A stretch of 64,000 nt of DNA from Termitomyces sp. T153 (taxonomy: Eukaryota > Basidiomycota > Agaricomycetes > Agaricales > Lyophyllaceae), in the NCBI GenBank assembly GCA_018296165.2, contig JACKQL020000030.1:248001-312000 (forward strand), given 5' to 3'. Positions 47,559-59,464 of this stretch are shown piece by piece. The notes beneath the pieces are model-generated. The model had not been told where the DNA came from. It was given only the letters and a program-made list of their open reading frames with translations, and made no database searches. The position numbers and the translations under genes are program-made. Positions within the stretch are counted from its first letter, which is position 1. Every line of letters starts with the position of its first letter.

Positions 47559-48418
47559 AAAGGTCTAGCTGTTGAGAGAGCAGAGGTAGACATCCTCTGG
47601 GACATCTAGCAGGAAAACCAGGACTGTCAGCAGGAGGAACTCATCATACAGGCAGCTTGGGCACTGAAGTCAGGATGTACCACTGGTGCCAAATTGGTCT
47701 GCATAAATGAATGGGCCCTCTGGGATGGGATCTTGACCTTCAGGGATTGTATCTATGTGCCCAACATCCTAGAGCTCTGCTAGAGAATTGTAGAGCAACA
47801 CCACAATTCCTGCATTGCTGGGCACTCTGGATGATCAAAAACATTGGAGCTAGTATTGTGGAACTACTGGTGGCCCCCAGATGTCCCAGTATATTGGGTC
47901 CTACACTAGTACATGCAATCTCTGTCTCTGGACCAAGCCCCAACACTGCCTCCCTTCTGGACAGCTAGACCTGCTGCCCATGCCCATGGAGCAATGGAGC
48001 ATTGCCTCTGTGGACTTCATTGTAGAGCTCCCCAATGCCCACAGTTACAATGCCATCATGGTAGTGGTGGACCTGTATGGCAAGCAAGTGCACTTCATTC
48101 TGACTCACACTACTTGCTCTGCTATGGGCACCACAAATTTGTACCAGAGGAATGTCTGGAAGCTCCACAGCCTCTCCAATGCCTATGTCTCTGATTGGGG
48201 GCCACAATTCATGGCAGACTTCACCAGGGAACTCTACCAACTACTTGGCATGAAGCTTCACACCTCCACCACTTATCACCTGCAGTCTGATGGCCAGACC
48301 AAGCACATAAACCAGGAGTTGGAGCAGCACCTCCACCTCTTCTGCAATGAGTGCCAGAATGACTGGGATGAACTCCTCCCCAATGCTGAGTTCCAATACA
48401 ACAACCACATTCATGCTC
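47559..48418 (+). pseudogene. Element C integrase, truncated
   Basis: Zinc-domain remnants at 47800-47935 are frame-shifted. The core reads WSIASVDFIVELPN, VVVDLYGKQVHF, VSDWGPQFMADFTRELYQLL and SDGQTKHINQELEQHL, so the three acidic positions are D, D and a substituted third (K-H-I where E-R/H-x is usual). Homology to the family ends near 48418. Confidence 0.7.
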
Positions 48419-48560
48419 CACTTGAGTTTTCTTCAGGTGTTACTACAGTCACAAAGGTTGTTGTCACATGTGTTGTCAGGCCATTTGATGAGTAGCTCTT
48501 ATGCTCAATCCATTAGATATGACTTTTGTATGGGTGACATGGCTTGTGGTTGATTAATAT

Positions 48561-49702
48561 TGTCACTACTTGCTTCCAGAACCCCCAAACCTCTTTCCAA
48601 GCTGCCTTGCTTCCCTGAAGTTCCCCCCCAACACATCCAGTGACTTTACTGACCTTCAATCACCCATGGCACCCACCCCAGCTGACTCTGACACTTCTTT
48701 GGCAAACTCTGACAGCCCCCTAGCTAACTTGGATGCATTCCCTGTAGGCTCCAATGCTTCTCTTTCTTCTCCTGAGCTCCTCCAACCCCCCCCCCCCCTC
48801 CACTGTTTCTGATGCCAGTGTACATCACTGATTTATCACCACAACTTACCCAGGCAGCTCCAGAACATCATGATGACCCTGGGGCAGCCTGTGTTTCCAT
48901 CTGATCCCATCAGTATATCATTGCAGCCTGCCCTTTGATTATAACTGACATCTGTTAACTCTGTGTGACCCCAACAAGTCTTGCCACCAAACCCACTATC
49001 CCTAGAGCTGTCACAGTAGTTAGTATATAAGTTGTAGAGTAACATTCTGTACTCTAGTCTTGATATTGCTTAATGTTACCTATGTTCTGATTGTTTGTCT
49101 CTCTGTTTTGTGTTATGTTTTCCCTTCTCTCAGTCTCCTAGTCTTATCTCAGTCTCCTGGTTTTGTCTTGTCTCTCTTTTGATCTATCATCCTGTTATTG
49201 TCTTGTATCTCCACTTCAATCTATTTTTGTTCTTGTCTCAATCTTGCCTCAAATCCATCTCATCCTGGTTTTCTCTACTTCTTTTATTATGCCTGAGTCC
49301 CCTTCAACTCTAACACTGTCAAGAACTCTGCACTTATGATCACAACTCCCCAAACATTCATAAACAACTCTGAACCTTGCTTTATGCTTGGCTCCAAAAC
49401 CCATCAACATCCATTGACCCCCCATCAAACTCTGGCCCTGCTCCCATCACTTGCATAGCCTCTGTTTGCCTCACCTCCAGACTTGTACCTGGAACTTCCC
49501 CAAGCCCAATCCTTCCTTGTATCTTGTTTTATACTTCCCTGGACCACTTTGGACTTGCTTAGACTGCTTCCCTTGGCTTACCCTTGCAGGTATCTGAAGT
49601 CTGGACCTCCAAAAGTGCTAGGTTATCAGTGCAGGATGTTGCATCTGCCTAGTAAGTACTTGCCCAGTTAAGCTGAGCCCCTGTGGTCAGGGGAACCTGA
49701 CT
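48561..49702 (+). repeat. Solo LTR D3, TSD AATAT
   Basis: 1142 bp starting TGTCACTACTTG and ending AACCTGACT (terminal A changed to T), with AATAT on both sides (48556-48560, 49703-49707). It shares TATATAAGTTGTAGAGTAAC and CTAGTCTTGATATTGC (about 49022-49065) and the CTGCCTAGTAAG-ACTTGCCCAG end block with D1. A C-run near 48788-48800 is unique to this copy. Confidence 0.8.
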
Positions 49703-51130
49703 AATATGTACCTCCAAGTTGTGCAAGTCATGATGCCAGAGTAAGTAGCTGAATGGCTAGCATTGAAAAAACTGCATGATCCAATGAATCATGGCTGCTA
49801 ATTTGCATATTCAAATTCCTAGGAACCAGTAATGCATAAATTTGCAGATTTTCTGGGTACATCATGGATTACTTGTGTGAAGCATCATTAGACATTCAAT
49901 AAATCCTACTTGCATCTAATACCACAGTGATGACACACTAGCAATGTTATATGTTGTCAAGCTTTTTTAGTTGGACACAACATAAGCCATAAGTGACAAA
50001 GCTGTACAAGATTGAAGAAGTCAAGATAACTAAAGATCTATCTATAATTTCATGTTTCCATTGCATGTAATGCTATGCAAAACTAGTGCATTGCTACTGG
50101 TGTGGAGATGCTTGTTGATGGTATGCCAATCAATGTTCCTCAATGGTGAGTCAGCAACAGCTTTCTATGGAATACAATAATACTTATTGTTTGCCAGATA
50201 TGAAGTAGTTCTCATGAGCTGCAGTGAACACCATCTTGGTCTCCTAGGTCTTTTTGCTGATCTTCCAAGGATTCCTCTGCACATGCTCCTGATCTTTCTG
50301 CCATCTCAGCTAGTTTAGCATTGTCAACAATAAATGGTTTCTTCTTTTGAATGAGCCACAGCTTAGGGCATGGGAGGCTTGCCAGGTATGCTTCATGTCT
50401 GCACTGTTGTGACTTGATAAGCATGTTATATGTGACAGCATTAATACACTGACCCTTTGTTGCCTGGAAGCCTTGATAGTGACATACTCTTGCCATGGTG
50501 TATTGGCACACTTAGTGCTACATGCCCCAGCCCACAGGATTTTTTCATGAATGACCTTTGCATCATTAATCAGCAGTGGATTCATAATCACATAGAAAGC
50601 TGTCAAGACATACTTGGTTTCTTAAGTGATGGATCTGTTCCATGTGTCCATTATCCATATAAGAGTCTCTCTTTATTGGCCACCAATTGCACCAGAGGTC
50701 ATACAGACAACTGAGAAATTCCCCACAATCAAGTAGACCTTTTGTTGCATTGAAATACAGAGTCATATCTTGAAGGAACTTCTTTTGAGCAGCTTCCATT
50801 CAAGCTGCCACAATACTTGGCTTTGATGACACCTTGGGCATCTTCCATGAATAGTTAGCATGTTCCTAGTGATTAGAAGTCAAAATGACAACTTACTTTG
50901 ATCTTTTCAGTGGGACAGGTATGTTTATGATGATGGATTGAAAACTTGACTTCTGGGTGGGGTAACCAACTACTGATGTGCTTGTCATATAACTTAACAT
51001 GGAGTTCAGGGCTTGCTATCCCTTGAGTACACAATAGTTCACACATGAATAGGTTTTTAAGATGTTGCTGATTGGGTTTGATGTTATTGGCCAAAGGCTC
51101 TTTAAATAATAAGAATTACTGTGTAAGAAC
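49703..51130 (-). pseudogene. Unclassified, possibly transposon-derived coding relic
   Basis: Minus-strand frames at 51094-50873, 50799-50566, 50606-50310 and 50511-50212 line up as one decayed gene read leftwards. Recognisable but unassigned segments are FLQDMTLYFNATKGLLDCGEF, LRNQVCLDSFLCDYESTAD, WQEYVTIKASRQQRVS and a C-terminal FIVDNAKLAEMAERSGA. The conserved look across shifts argues for a once-real protein, likely from a multi-copy element, but I cannot name the family. 49703-50200 itself shows nothing. Confidence 0.35.
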
Positions 51131-52100
51131 ACTAATAATTTTCAAGTATATAAACAAGGTGTGAGGAATACACACACTGGGGACCTGGAACCTAGCACAC
51201 CAAACCTTGAGCTTTTCCCCTTGGTCTGCCTTCTATTTATACTTCCTGATTCATGCATGGACTGTTGGTATCATCTGTGACATGGATCATGTCTCTTTTA
51301 CACCTTCCAGGACTAATCCTTGTTAGTCCAGCTTTATTTTCTCTTTTCTGGGCCTTATCCCACTGTCCCCACTCTCTATCTCTCTATACCTTCCATCATG
51401 CTTCCCATAATCGCTAGCATTGCTAAAACACTAAGGAGCACCCACAGTTGGTACCCATGCTAAATTGAGGACTAGGTCATTGATGCTTGTTGCTAAGCTG
51501 TTAATGATGATGAGAGTGAACAAGAAAAAGAGATCTGAAGCCTAAGAGCTAAGGGATACTTTGAAGGACAATTCTCTGGTTGATTCCCTATCTTGTTGGT
51601 GTATGTACAGGCAGTATTCATACTGTTCATAAGTATAGTATTCAGAAAGGAAAGATTGTTGCCACATGAGATGGCATCTGCCAAAGTGTCTGTAATGCAT
51701 ACTGGGTATTAGTATGGTAACCAAGTGTATGTATGCAGTGTCAAAAAGTGCATAATAGGTGTCAATGAAAGACAAAGAGAGCATAGCTGATGTCAATATC
51801 TGAAATGTAGATCCTGTTCAAGTATGCTGGTAAGCAAGACAAGAGAAATGATGGGTAAGGAGTCACATGTTCTTTGATGTCAATCTTGAGAGAAGTATCA
51901 TTGTTACTAAATGATGTTGTTAACAATTGTTGCTAAGGGAAGGTCTTGACCTTGTTGTTCTAGACCCCAATGCTAGACTCCACATGATGAGGCTTGTGAT
52001 TTAGAAGTCTCATGGTCACTAGAATCCTGTGCAATTGGCTACATCATTCCAGACCTTGGGGCTAAACCACACATGATAATGTTGCATGACTCATGCATGA
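51131..52100 (+). repeat. Probable 5' LTR region of element G
   Basis: Lies directly upstream of the G protease/RT relic. Its part 51431-52100 aligns with the insertion at 39285-39920. Repeated GTTGCTAA words and a TTCTAGACCC-CCACATGAT motif occur in both. Ends and TSD could not be set. Confidence 0.5.
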
Positions 52101-55100
52101 TCTCTGAAAAAAGAATCAAAAAAATACCAAAAAATGCCAAGTCCTGTATCATGTCCAAGCCAGGTGCTACTCAGATAAGATAGTTGGAGATGTTGGTAAC
52201 AGTGCTTAGCAACAAGTGGGTCTTATCATCATTTCCAATGAAGGTATACAAGGTGATCTTGAATATAGTACTGAAACTGTTGTTGTGGCCAAAAGTGAAG
52301 CATGAGGATGAAGAGTTCCTAGTTACCTATGTGGATGTGAATGGACATAAGTCCTGGACCTTATAGAATTCAAGGAATATGACCACAGGAATAATGCCAC
52401 AGTTTTGCCAAGTACATGATATGTGCATGCAACAACTAGTGGGACCACATACACTACAGTTGGGACTGTAGGCAGCTGAGTGATAGTGCAATTGGGCATG
52501 TATGTCAAGCTAGGGGTCCTTGGAATTAAGTCCAGGGAGTATGTTGATGTAGCAAACTTTGAATTGTATGATATGATTGTGGGCATGCCCTACATGAGGA
52601 AGGATAATGTGGTCTTGAACTTTGAGCACAATCAGGTCATTGTAAATAGGAAGGCCAATCCTGCAGAATCAACAGAGAAGTGGCAGGGACTCAGGAAAAA
52701 CTGACTCCATAGTAGGCAGTGTGGCCCTATGGTGGAGGATGCAGACAGGGAGGTTTTGGCTGTGGCATGTCTGCCACAGGACCACCCAGCATTGAAGCTA
52801 CTCAAGAGAGAGTATCAGTCTGAGGATGGGAAGACCACATGGGGATGTCCATGGTGAATCAGAAAAACTGCCTGGGCCAGCAATTCCAAAAGCAAGTTCT
52901 GCAAAGAAAGCAAGAGTTGAGGACAAATCTTCAGTAGAGTTTAGGGATTGATAGAGAAGCAATGGAGCTGAGAGCCTGGAGTGCCAGCCTACATTGTCAA
53001 AAGTTAAGGTTGAGGACCTTAACAGTGGCAAAAAAGAAGATGGTTTGCTAGTGCAATCTGATACAACAGTACTGTTATTAAGGGATAGACCTGTGCCATC
53101 CTCTGGCTTTGACTGGGCTTTCAAACCACACATTGGGACAAAGGAAATGGGACAAAGGAAGGGCTTTCCCCATGGCATGAGGTTAATCATGGAATTAATC
53201 CCATTGACAGAAATAAGCAGTATCAGTATCATTTACCTTGGTGCTCAATGGCACTGCAGCAGCAGCTTAGAAAGAAAACAAATAGATATATTTGTGCTCA
53301 ATGGTGGGAAGCATGGACTATGCTGCAAATGGCACCACTATTGTGCATTCCCAAGAAAGATGGAACTTTGAGGATGGCATTAGATGCATGCCAATGCAAT
53401 GATAACACCATTAAAGATGTGACTCCATTGCTCAATCAGGACATGATACAGGAGGGTGTGGCTTGTGCCAAGTTTAGGTCAAAAACTTGACCTTACAGAT
53501 GCATATGAGCAGGTATGGATTTGCACAGCAGATATTTTTAAGATGCTATTTTTGTCAATTACTAGCACATATGTCAGTAACATCATGCAGATAGGGGACT
53601 GCAATGCACCTGCAACATTTCAGAGGCTGATGACATCAATCTTTCCAGACATCATTGGTGACTTCATGCACATTTATTTGGTGGATATTTTAATCTACTC
53701 TAACTCAATTGAAGATCATGAGTAGCATCTTATAGTGGTTTTTGAATGTTTTAGAGAAAACATGCTCTATCTCAAGTGGAAGAAATGTGAATTGCATTCA
53801 GATGGGTTGATTGCTTAGACTATATCATCAACAGCCATGATATTCACCCAGACCATGACAAACTGAATTGGGTGCAGGAGTGGAGGACTCCATGGAACTA
53901 TAACAATGTGCAACAATTTGTCAGATTAGTTAATTACATTTCAATCTTTTTGCCAGATGTGACAATTTATATGGGACCATTGATGGCAATAACACAGAAT
54001 GGCTTGCCATTCTACTGGCAGGCAATGCACCAACAGTGCTTTGACATGATTAAATCTATCTGTGATCAAACACCAGTCATTCAACCTATAGACCCACAAC
54101 ATAATGAGCCTATTTGGCTTATTTGCAATGTGTCCAAGCCTGGATTCAGAGCTATGTATGGACAGGGGACCACATGGCGGACCTGCTGACTGGCAGGGTT
54201 TATGTCAAAAAAATTTACTAATGCATAGCAAAACTATGCTGTACACAAACTCAAGACTTTAGCAATACTAAAAGCCCTCCTCAAGTGGGAGGACAAGCTG
54301 ATGGGATATCCCATCCATATTATAATGGACCATAAGGCACTTGAATTCTTCAAGACACAGGCAATGCTGTCACCATGACAGCATAGGTGGATAGACTACT
54401 TGGCCTGTTATCAGTTTGACATTGCCTATGTTAAGGGGGAGGTAAACAAGGTGGCTGATTGTCTGTCTAGGTATTTCAAGAGTGACATGCCAAAGAACAT
54501 GCATAATGTGTACAACTATGTCAATGCAGACCTCTGCTTTGACCCACAAGGAGAAGACCTGCCATACCATTGGTACAGAGAGGCAAAGGAGAATGTCATA
54601 GAAATTTGGGCTATGCAGTCACAGGGACTACAGTGGAGTCAGCATATACAAGAGAGGCATGAGGCACAAGACCTCAAAGTAGAAGTCATGAATCAGGCAG
54701 GTAGCCCTGTGGCACAGGCCACAGGTAAGTGAGGAGTCAGCATGTTAGAAGAGAATGTGATGGTGGCAAACATGGTGGACACAGCTCCTGAGTTGCTGCA
54801 GCCGCCAGGGTACAACAACAAGGAGTTTTGTTATGCAATACAATGAGGATATGGCCAGGACAGAATGCTCTTGGTAATTGTGGATCACCCCTTGGAGCAG
54901 CCAAGGTTTCAGTTCAATGGGAGTTTGTCTGGACCAGTAACCTCAAAGAACAGAATGTCCTTTGTCTTCCAAGGATTTGGCCATTGATCTTGCAAGTGGT
55001 GGAGCAGGCACATAGCATTGTAGGCCATTTCAGTGCACAGGAGACCATTGATTATATCTGGCAGTGGTACTGGCAGCTGAGTATGGAGGTTACCCACTTC

Positions 55101-55255
55101 TGTGCATTGTGCAAAATATGCCAGAGGTCAAAGACCTCTAATAAATGACAGTTGCATTCCTTGCCTGTTCCTACAAAGCCTTGGGATTTGATAGGAATGG
55201 ACTTGATTGGGCCATTCCCAGAGTCGAGAGGGTTTAATTATCAGCATATTCCATG
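52101..55255 (+). pseudogene. Ty3 element G pol relic (protease, RT, RNase H, start of integrase)
   Basis: A different Ty3 family from A/C and B. Protease: FELYDMIVGMPYMRKDNVV (52560-52615). RT: LTDAYEQVWICTADIFKM and GDCNAPATFQRLMTSIFPDI (53480-53660), with the catalytic box altered to YLVD. RNase H: WLICNVSKPGF, VHKLKTLAILKALLKWED and MDHKALEFFKTQ (54110-54360), then CYQFDIAYVKGEVNKVADCLS. Integrase zinc domain: HSIVGHFSAQETIDYI to CALCKICQRSK (55010-55130), then GMDLIGPFPESRGFN before homology stops at about 55255. Frames change repeatedly, so it is inactive. Confidence 0.8.
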
Positions 55256-55269
55256 CATGTATTTCTTAT

Positions 55270-56750
55270 CAATAAAAGTTCAGGACAATGAATTTTCATG
55301 ATCAAAATGGCCAAAGAAATGGCATAACATGTTTCTTTAATTCTTGAAAGCTTCTATTCATTCTTCCTTTGGAAGAATATTTGTCCTATTGGACTCTTAG
55401 AGGTTTATGACATATGTTTTGACTATAAATCTGACTTGAGTTTGATTGCTGATAGCCTTCAAGTTGCTCCTTGTTGAACATTCCAAGAGCATATGAATGG
55501 TTATTAAGCCATTTTACATCCTCAGCAGACTTATCCATTACCATTGAAAACAACAGGATTTGCCTTCTTATAATCAGCAAGGATCAGTGGAATCTGTACA
55601 GCTTTGAGAATTCTGTATACATTGTCCTTGAATACATTGAGATGTACCTGGTGACCCCAGCAAGCAGATACAAGAAGCCAGGGAAATTTCTCTTGAAGTA
55701 GATGTGAGCCTGTTGTTCATCTCCTCCATCATCTCAGGTGGCTCCAATAGCCTTAACACCAATTGATTTCAAGTACTCAAGCTCTCTCTCCATTAACTTG
55801 GCAAGGTTTTCACCTGTCCTACACTCTGAAGATTGATCATACAGATGTGTCAAGTATGCCTTTGGTTTCATCAGTTTTGAATTAATAGATTGTAAAAATG
55901 AATGAAGTTGTACCTTGCTTGATATGTCCTTCCATCCATCATTTACCATTGTTGAGTACTCATTTTCAGATGTTTTTGTGAGTTCACTTTCAATTTGAAC
56001 CACAGACATTGGAGAATTGGTCCAGATAGCTTATTATGGCCAGTAAGACAAGCACCAGGTACATGACCATGAAATAGCTTGATGACTTCAGAATCTGTAA
56101 TTTAATTCCAGGACCATCTAGCAGAGACAAAGACACAAAGAAGTTCATCTTCAAGATTAATTAGCTGCTGTGGGCCAAATGTGAAGGACTTCTTTGTCTC
56201 AATGACAAATGATTTCTGTCTCTTTGGAGGATTTATGATGGCATTGGTGCTTGATTGCTTTCCAGATCTGGATACAAAAATGGAGGTGTCATCATCAGTC
56301 ATTTTCATGATCTTGGGTACCTGATCTCCATCCTTTCTCCCTCTTTGCATGATCCTTTGTGTTTTTTGGGCAGTACTGGCACTGGAAAAGCTGATTGAGC
56401 ATAACCACAATCTTTCCTGTGGTGCATGTAGTCTGCTTCTTGGCTGGCTTACTATTGAGTGAAGGTTCATAGTAATAGATATATGTGGGCACACCATCAA
56501 ATATAAGAATTGGATCTGATCATTCCACTTTGATAGTCCCGGCAGCTACAGCTCGCATCTCCTGCGCTTGGACTTCTGCCAGTTTGGCATTGGTACAAAC
56601 CTGTGCAGCAGGCACCAAACCTTGTTGAATTGCACTTCTCTTCATCCTGATCTCATACCCACTCCTTTTGGCGAGCATTTTCGGGGCACGTTCGAGGTAG
56701 GACAGGATTATTTCCAAGTCCATTTGGTACATATTTTGATCCCACACGGA
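55270..56750 (-). pseudogene. hAT-family DNA transposase relic (DUF659-like)
   Basis: On the minus strand from 56747, the N-terminal frame has IILSYLERAPKMLAKRSGYE. A BED-finger-like CQYC follows near 56380, then SFTFGPQQLINLED. The segment MVNDGWKDISSKVQLHSFLQ (about 55940) and SSECRTGENLAKLMERELEYL (about 55800) fit the DUF659 block of hAT transposases, and AEDVKWLNNHSYALGM (about 55520) fits the downstream helical region. Several stops and shifts are present. The C-terminal dimerisation domain is not visible, so the copy is truncated. Confidence 0.6.
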
Positions 56751-56842
56751 ATTAGCTGACTGACCCTACTGACCCATTGATCTTCCGCCAACCAAATGAC
56801 TTACCCAAATGACCCACTGACCCAGTCAATTCTAAAACTCAT

Positions 56843-57028
56843 TTGACTGGTCAGGTGCAACACTGGTCAGAGGCAGCTAATATTTTCGAGATGTCCGAAG
56901 CTGACAATGATCGTAAGTCAGAGGGAAGAAGGAAGGATCGTACGTCAGAGGGAAGAAGGAAGGTATCCTGGATTTGGAGAACACTGGACATGATCAATGA
57001 CAACAATGATTCTGATTATCTGCCGTAA
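56843..57028 (+). pseudogene. SEGRRKVSWIW-type ORF relic, right copy
   Basis: Encodes FEMSEADNDRKSEGRRKDR then TSEGRRKVSWIWRTLDMIND, matching the left arm at 26640-26520. A 27-bp tandem duplication (about 56911-56964) repeats the SEGRRK codons and is absent from the left copy. Likely an accessory ORF of a KDZ-like element; only a fragment remains. Confidence 0.4.
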
Positions 57029-57639
57029 TGGTCAGAGGCGTTCTCATGATGACGACTGACCTATTGATTTTCTCTTGTACGATTTTGACAGCGCTTTGGA
57101 TTTAGTAGTGCAACTCTCGCACCCGTGTGATGCGTTTTCCCGAGGAGGGGGAATTATTGAGTGAGGAAATGCATCGTGTGATGAAGTATTGCTGATATCA
57201 GGAGCAACAGTCGAAGAAGGGAAAGTTTGGTACAGAGGATCTTTCCTCCATTCATCACGAAGGTTTAAGACCCTATGCCCTGCGTTAGGCTGCCCTTTGG
57301 GGTCGCTCTACGTGTTAGTTTCTTGAGGCCATGGTGCGGAGTGCCAACCGCTTTGAACAACCTACAGACACATTTCTCAACCTTCACAGCCCCATCTGCA
57401 AGTAATCCTTCGACCTCTGTGCAATAATTCTTCTCTAACCTCCTTGTTCCTTTGCAGAACACAGACTTGTTTTTCTTCCTTGCTTGGTACCGGATCAACA
57501 GGATTATGTTTCTTTTCCAAGCAACCTCTGTTGAAAAGTCTTCCTTCTTCAAATTTTGTATATCTATGTCAAGAAGCATTAGGGTTGCTTCTCTATTGAG
57601 ATCTGATAGGTGATTGCGGATACTCCCCGGATCTGTATG

Positions 57640-58280
57640 CACGGGTGAGTAGGACCAAACAAGGAAAATGGGCGGGTGGCACGCTAGCCCTAATGGTTTC
57701 TTGGTGACCCCCCAGCAATGTGTTTTTCTTGAAGCACAAGTTCTAATGCATTTTCCAGTGACAATTGCATGCCGTAATGCATTAAATATGAAAGTGCCGC
57801 ACAGTGCATAGCCATAATGCATTTTCTGATGATCGCATACCCTGATGCATTACGACATGTAATGCATATCTATTGGGTGCAGCGAGATAATGTATTGGTG
57901 ATGATGGATATCGCACGCCGTAATGCATAAGATAATGTATCGGTGATGCTTTAAGGTCAGCGCTGCATAAGGCATTTTCTGATGATCGCACAACATCATG
58001 CATTACGAAGTGAATTGCATATTCTTGTTTATGAAGCGCAGTCAAATAACGTATTGGTGATGCCTTACTGGGAGGTAAGTGCTGCATAACGCATTTTCTG
58101 ATGGATATTGCACGCCGTAATGAATTATGAAGTGTAATGCATATTCTTATGAAGTGCAGTGAGATAATGCATCACAGGTGTGCCCCCGCACTGTATTGCC
58201 TTACAGTGATACATTGCTTACCTATCCAAATGTACCTCACTCATCACAGAGAGTATTGCATCACCCCCCCCTGTGTGATT
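57640..58280. repeat. TGCATTA-rich satellite, right copy
   Basis: Same AATGCATTA-based satellite as at 24830-25900, in inverted orientation and shorter. Half-unit markers occur at about 57955 (AGCGCTGCAT) and 58070 (GGGAGGTAAGTGCTGCAT), so about 1-1.5 full units are clear, against about 3.5 on the left. Confidence 0.75.
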
Positions 58281-58375
58281 AGACAGGATGATGTATGAGG
58301 ATACCTGTATCTGGTGGTGGAGCTTTGACAGTGCTCTATTTTAGATTTCTTACACTGTTGAAATCTACCAGCAGC

Positions 58376-58595
58376 TATCTCCCGACTCAAGCTTAAGTAC
58401 TAAACACCATTCATGGAACGTGCAGAACTCGAGCGTTCCGAGGAGCTGGGGGCAGGGCATCAGGTATTCCGCGCCGTCGAGGTCGTCAGGGATCGTCGGG
58501 GGAGCGTGGATCGGGGATCGGTGTGAGCGTGAGCCGTGCGCTTCGGCCTTCCCGTGCCGCATGAGCGTTCGCCCGAAGCTGAGGTCGGAGGATCC
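58376..58595 (-). pseudogene. Captured fragment of the 1320-aa gene (exon 4)
   Basis: On the minus strand this reads SPIHAPPTIPDDLDGAEYL, LLGTLEFCTFHEWCLVL and then KLESGD, paralleling PIHAPPTIPGNPDGADYL, LLGTLLEFFTFYEWCLVL and LSREIR of the gene at 12229-16978 (nt about 15165-15362). Nucleotide similarity extends over roughly 200 bp with small indels and is CpG-rich. Flanking exons and introns are absent, so it is a dead fragment and not a second gene. Confidence 0.75.
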
Positions 58596-59083
58596 CGGAC
58601 AAGCCATTTGCCGATCCCTGTCTAAAATAGTCATAGGTGAGAAATACGAGAAAGCCTCATGTTTGCATGGATTCTTATTTCCTTTCCTGGTCTTCACGTG
58701 TGGTGGCATAATGATCATGTCTGTTCAACTTTCGGTATAATGAAACCTTGCAAGAAAGTTCCATGTTCTGTTGGTGTTCGCGGGTTCTTGTGCCTGAAGG
58801 ATTAAACTCAATCAAACCAGGTGGAGTCCGGCGCCTGCTTCACCCGCAACTATTCATTATCAAGAAGGCATAGAGCAAGCGGCTCCTCAGTGGAGCTTGG
58901 ACAGTGCTCCTATTTACATTTTTGGCAATGTTGAAATTTACCAACAGCTAAGGGAATCTGTAAGGACTCGCCCTCGTCCTAATAATGCAGAAACTCGTTT
59001 TAAAACTAAGTTTACATAGGTGCAAGCGAAATAACGTCAAAACCCCTTGGAGCAAAAACACTATTGAAATCTACCGACAGCTC
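58377..59083. repeat. Insertion specific to the right P450 arm
   Basis: Compared with the left arm (24740-24800), the right arm carries about 700 extra bp between two copies of TTGAAATCTACC-G/A-CAGCT (58354-58376 and about 59068-59087). A third related copy lies at about 58899-58955 (GACAGTGCTC, GTTGAAATTTACCAACAGCT, then TCTGTAAGGACT). The block contains the captured gene fragment and unassigned sequence at 58600-58890. Confidence 0.65.
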
Positions 59084-59464
59084 AGGTAATCTGTAAGGAC
59101 TTTGCCCTGGTAGACCTAATAAAGAATAAACTAACTATAAATCAGAGTATGTCACGGTATAGGTGCAAGTGGAGTAGCGTCAAAACCCCTTTGAGTAAAA
59201 CTTGCCATCGCTTCCATACATAGTGGATGTATGTACGCATAGGGAAGTGCCCTATCGCTGGCGAAATATATTTTTTGACTACTCTGAAGAATATAGGACT
59301 TCGAATGTTCTATCATTCATTCCCGTGGGCCGCCAAGACGTGATGCTCTAAGCTCATTTCCTGTTGTGTGACCCTATACATTGAGCTTCTTGTACCGCTG
59401 CACTGAGGCTTTTTTCTCGTCGATTGCTTAAAAGCCAACGCCAGTTCTTTGCCACTAGTCCCTC

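Larger units (their letters stand above)
43325..48418 (+). mobile_element. Chromovirus element C, 3'-truncated sibling of A
   Basis: Plus strand: 5' LTR (43325-43734), gag (about 43838-45000), protease/linker (45030-46170), RT and RNase H (46250-47380) and integrase (47880-48418). Homology to A stops within the integrase at about 48418 (HIHAPLEF against HVHASTQF), so the end of pol, the chromodomain and the 3' LTR are lost. It is in opposite orientation to A. Stops and shifts are present throughout and CpG is nearly absent. Confidence 0.8.

Noticed and set aside
58365..58718. A separate 117-aa gene on the minus strand
   Set aside because: Only its middle matches exon 4 of the 1320-aa gene; the ends are unrelated sequence and no splice structure is present.
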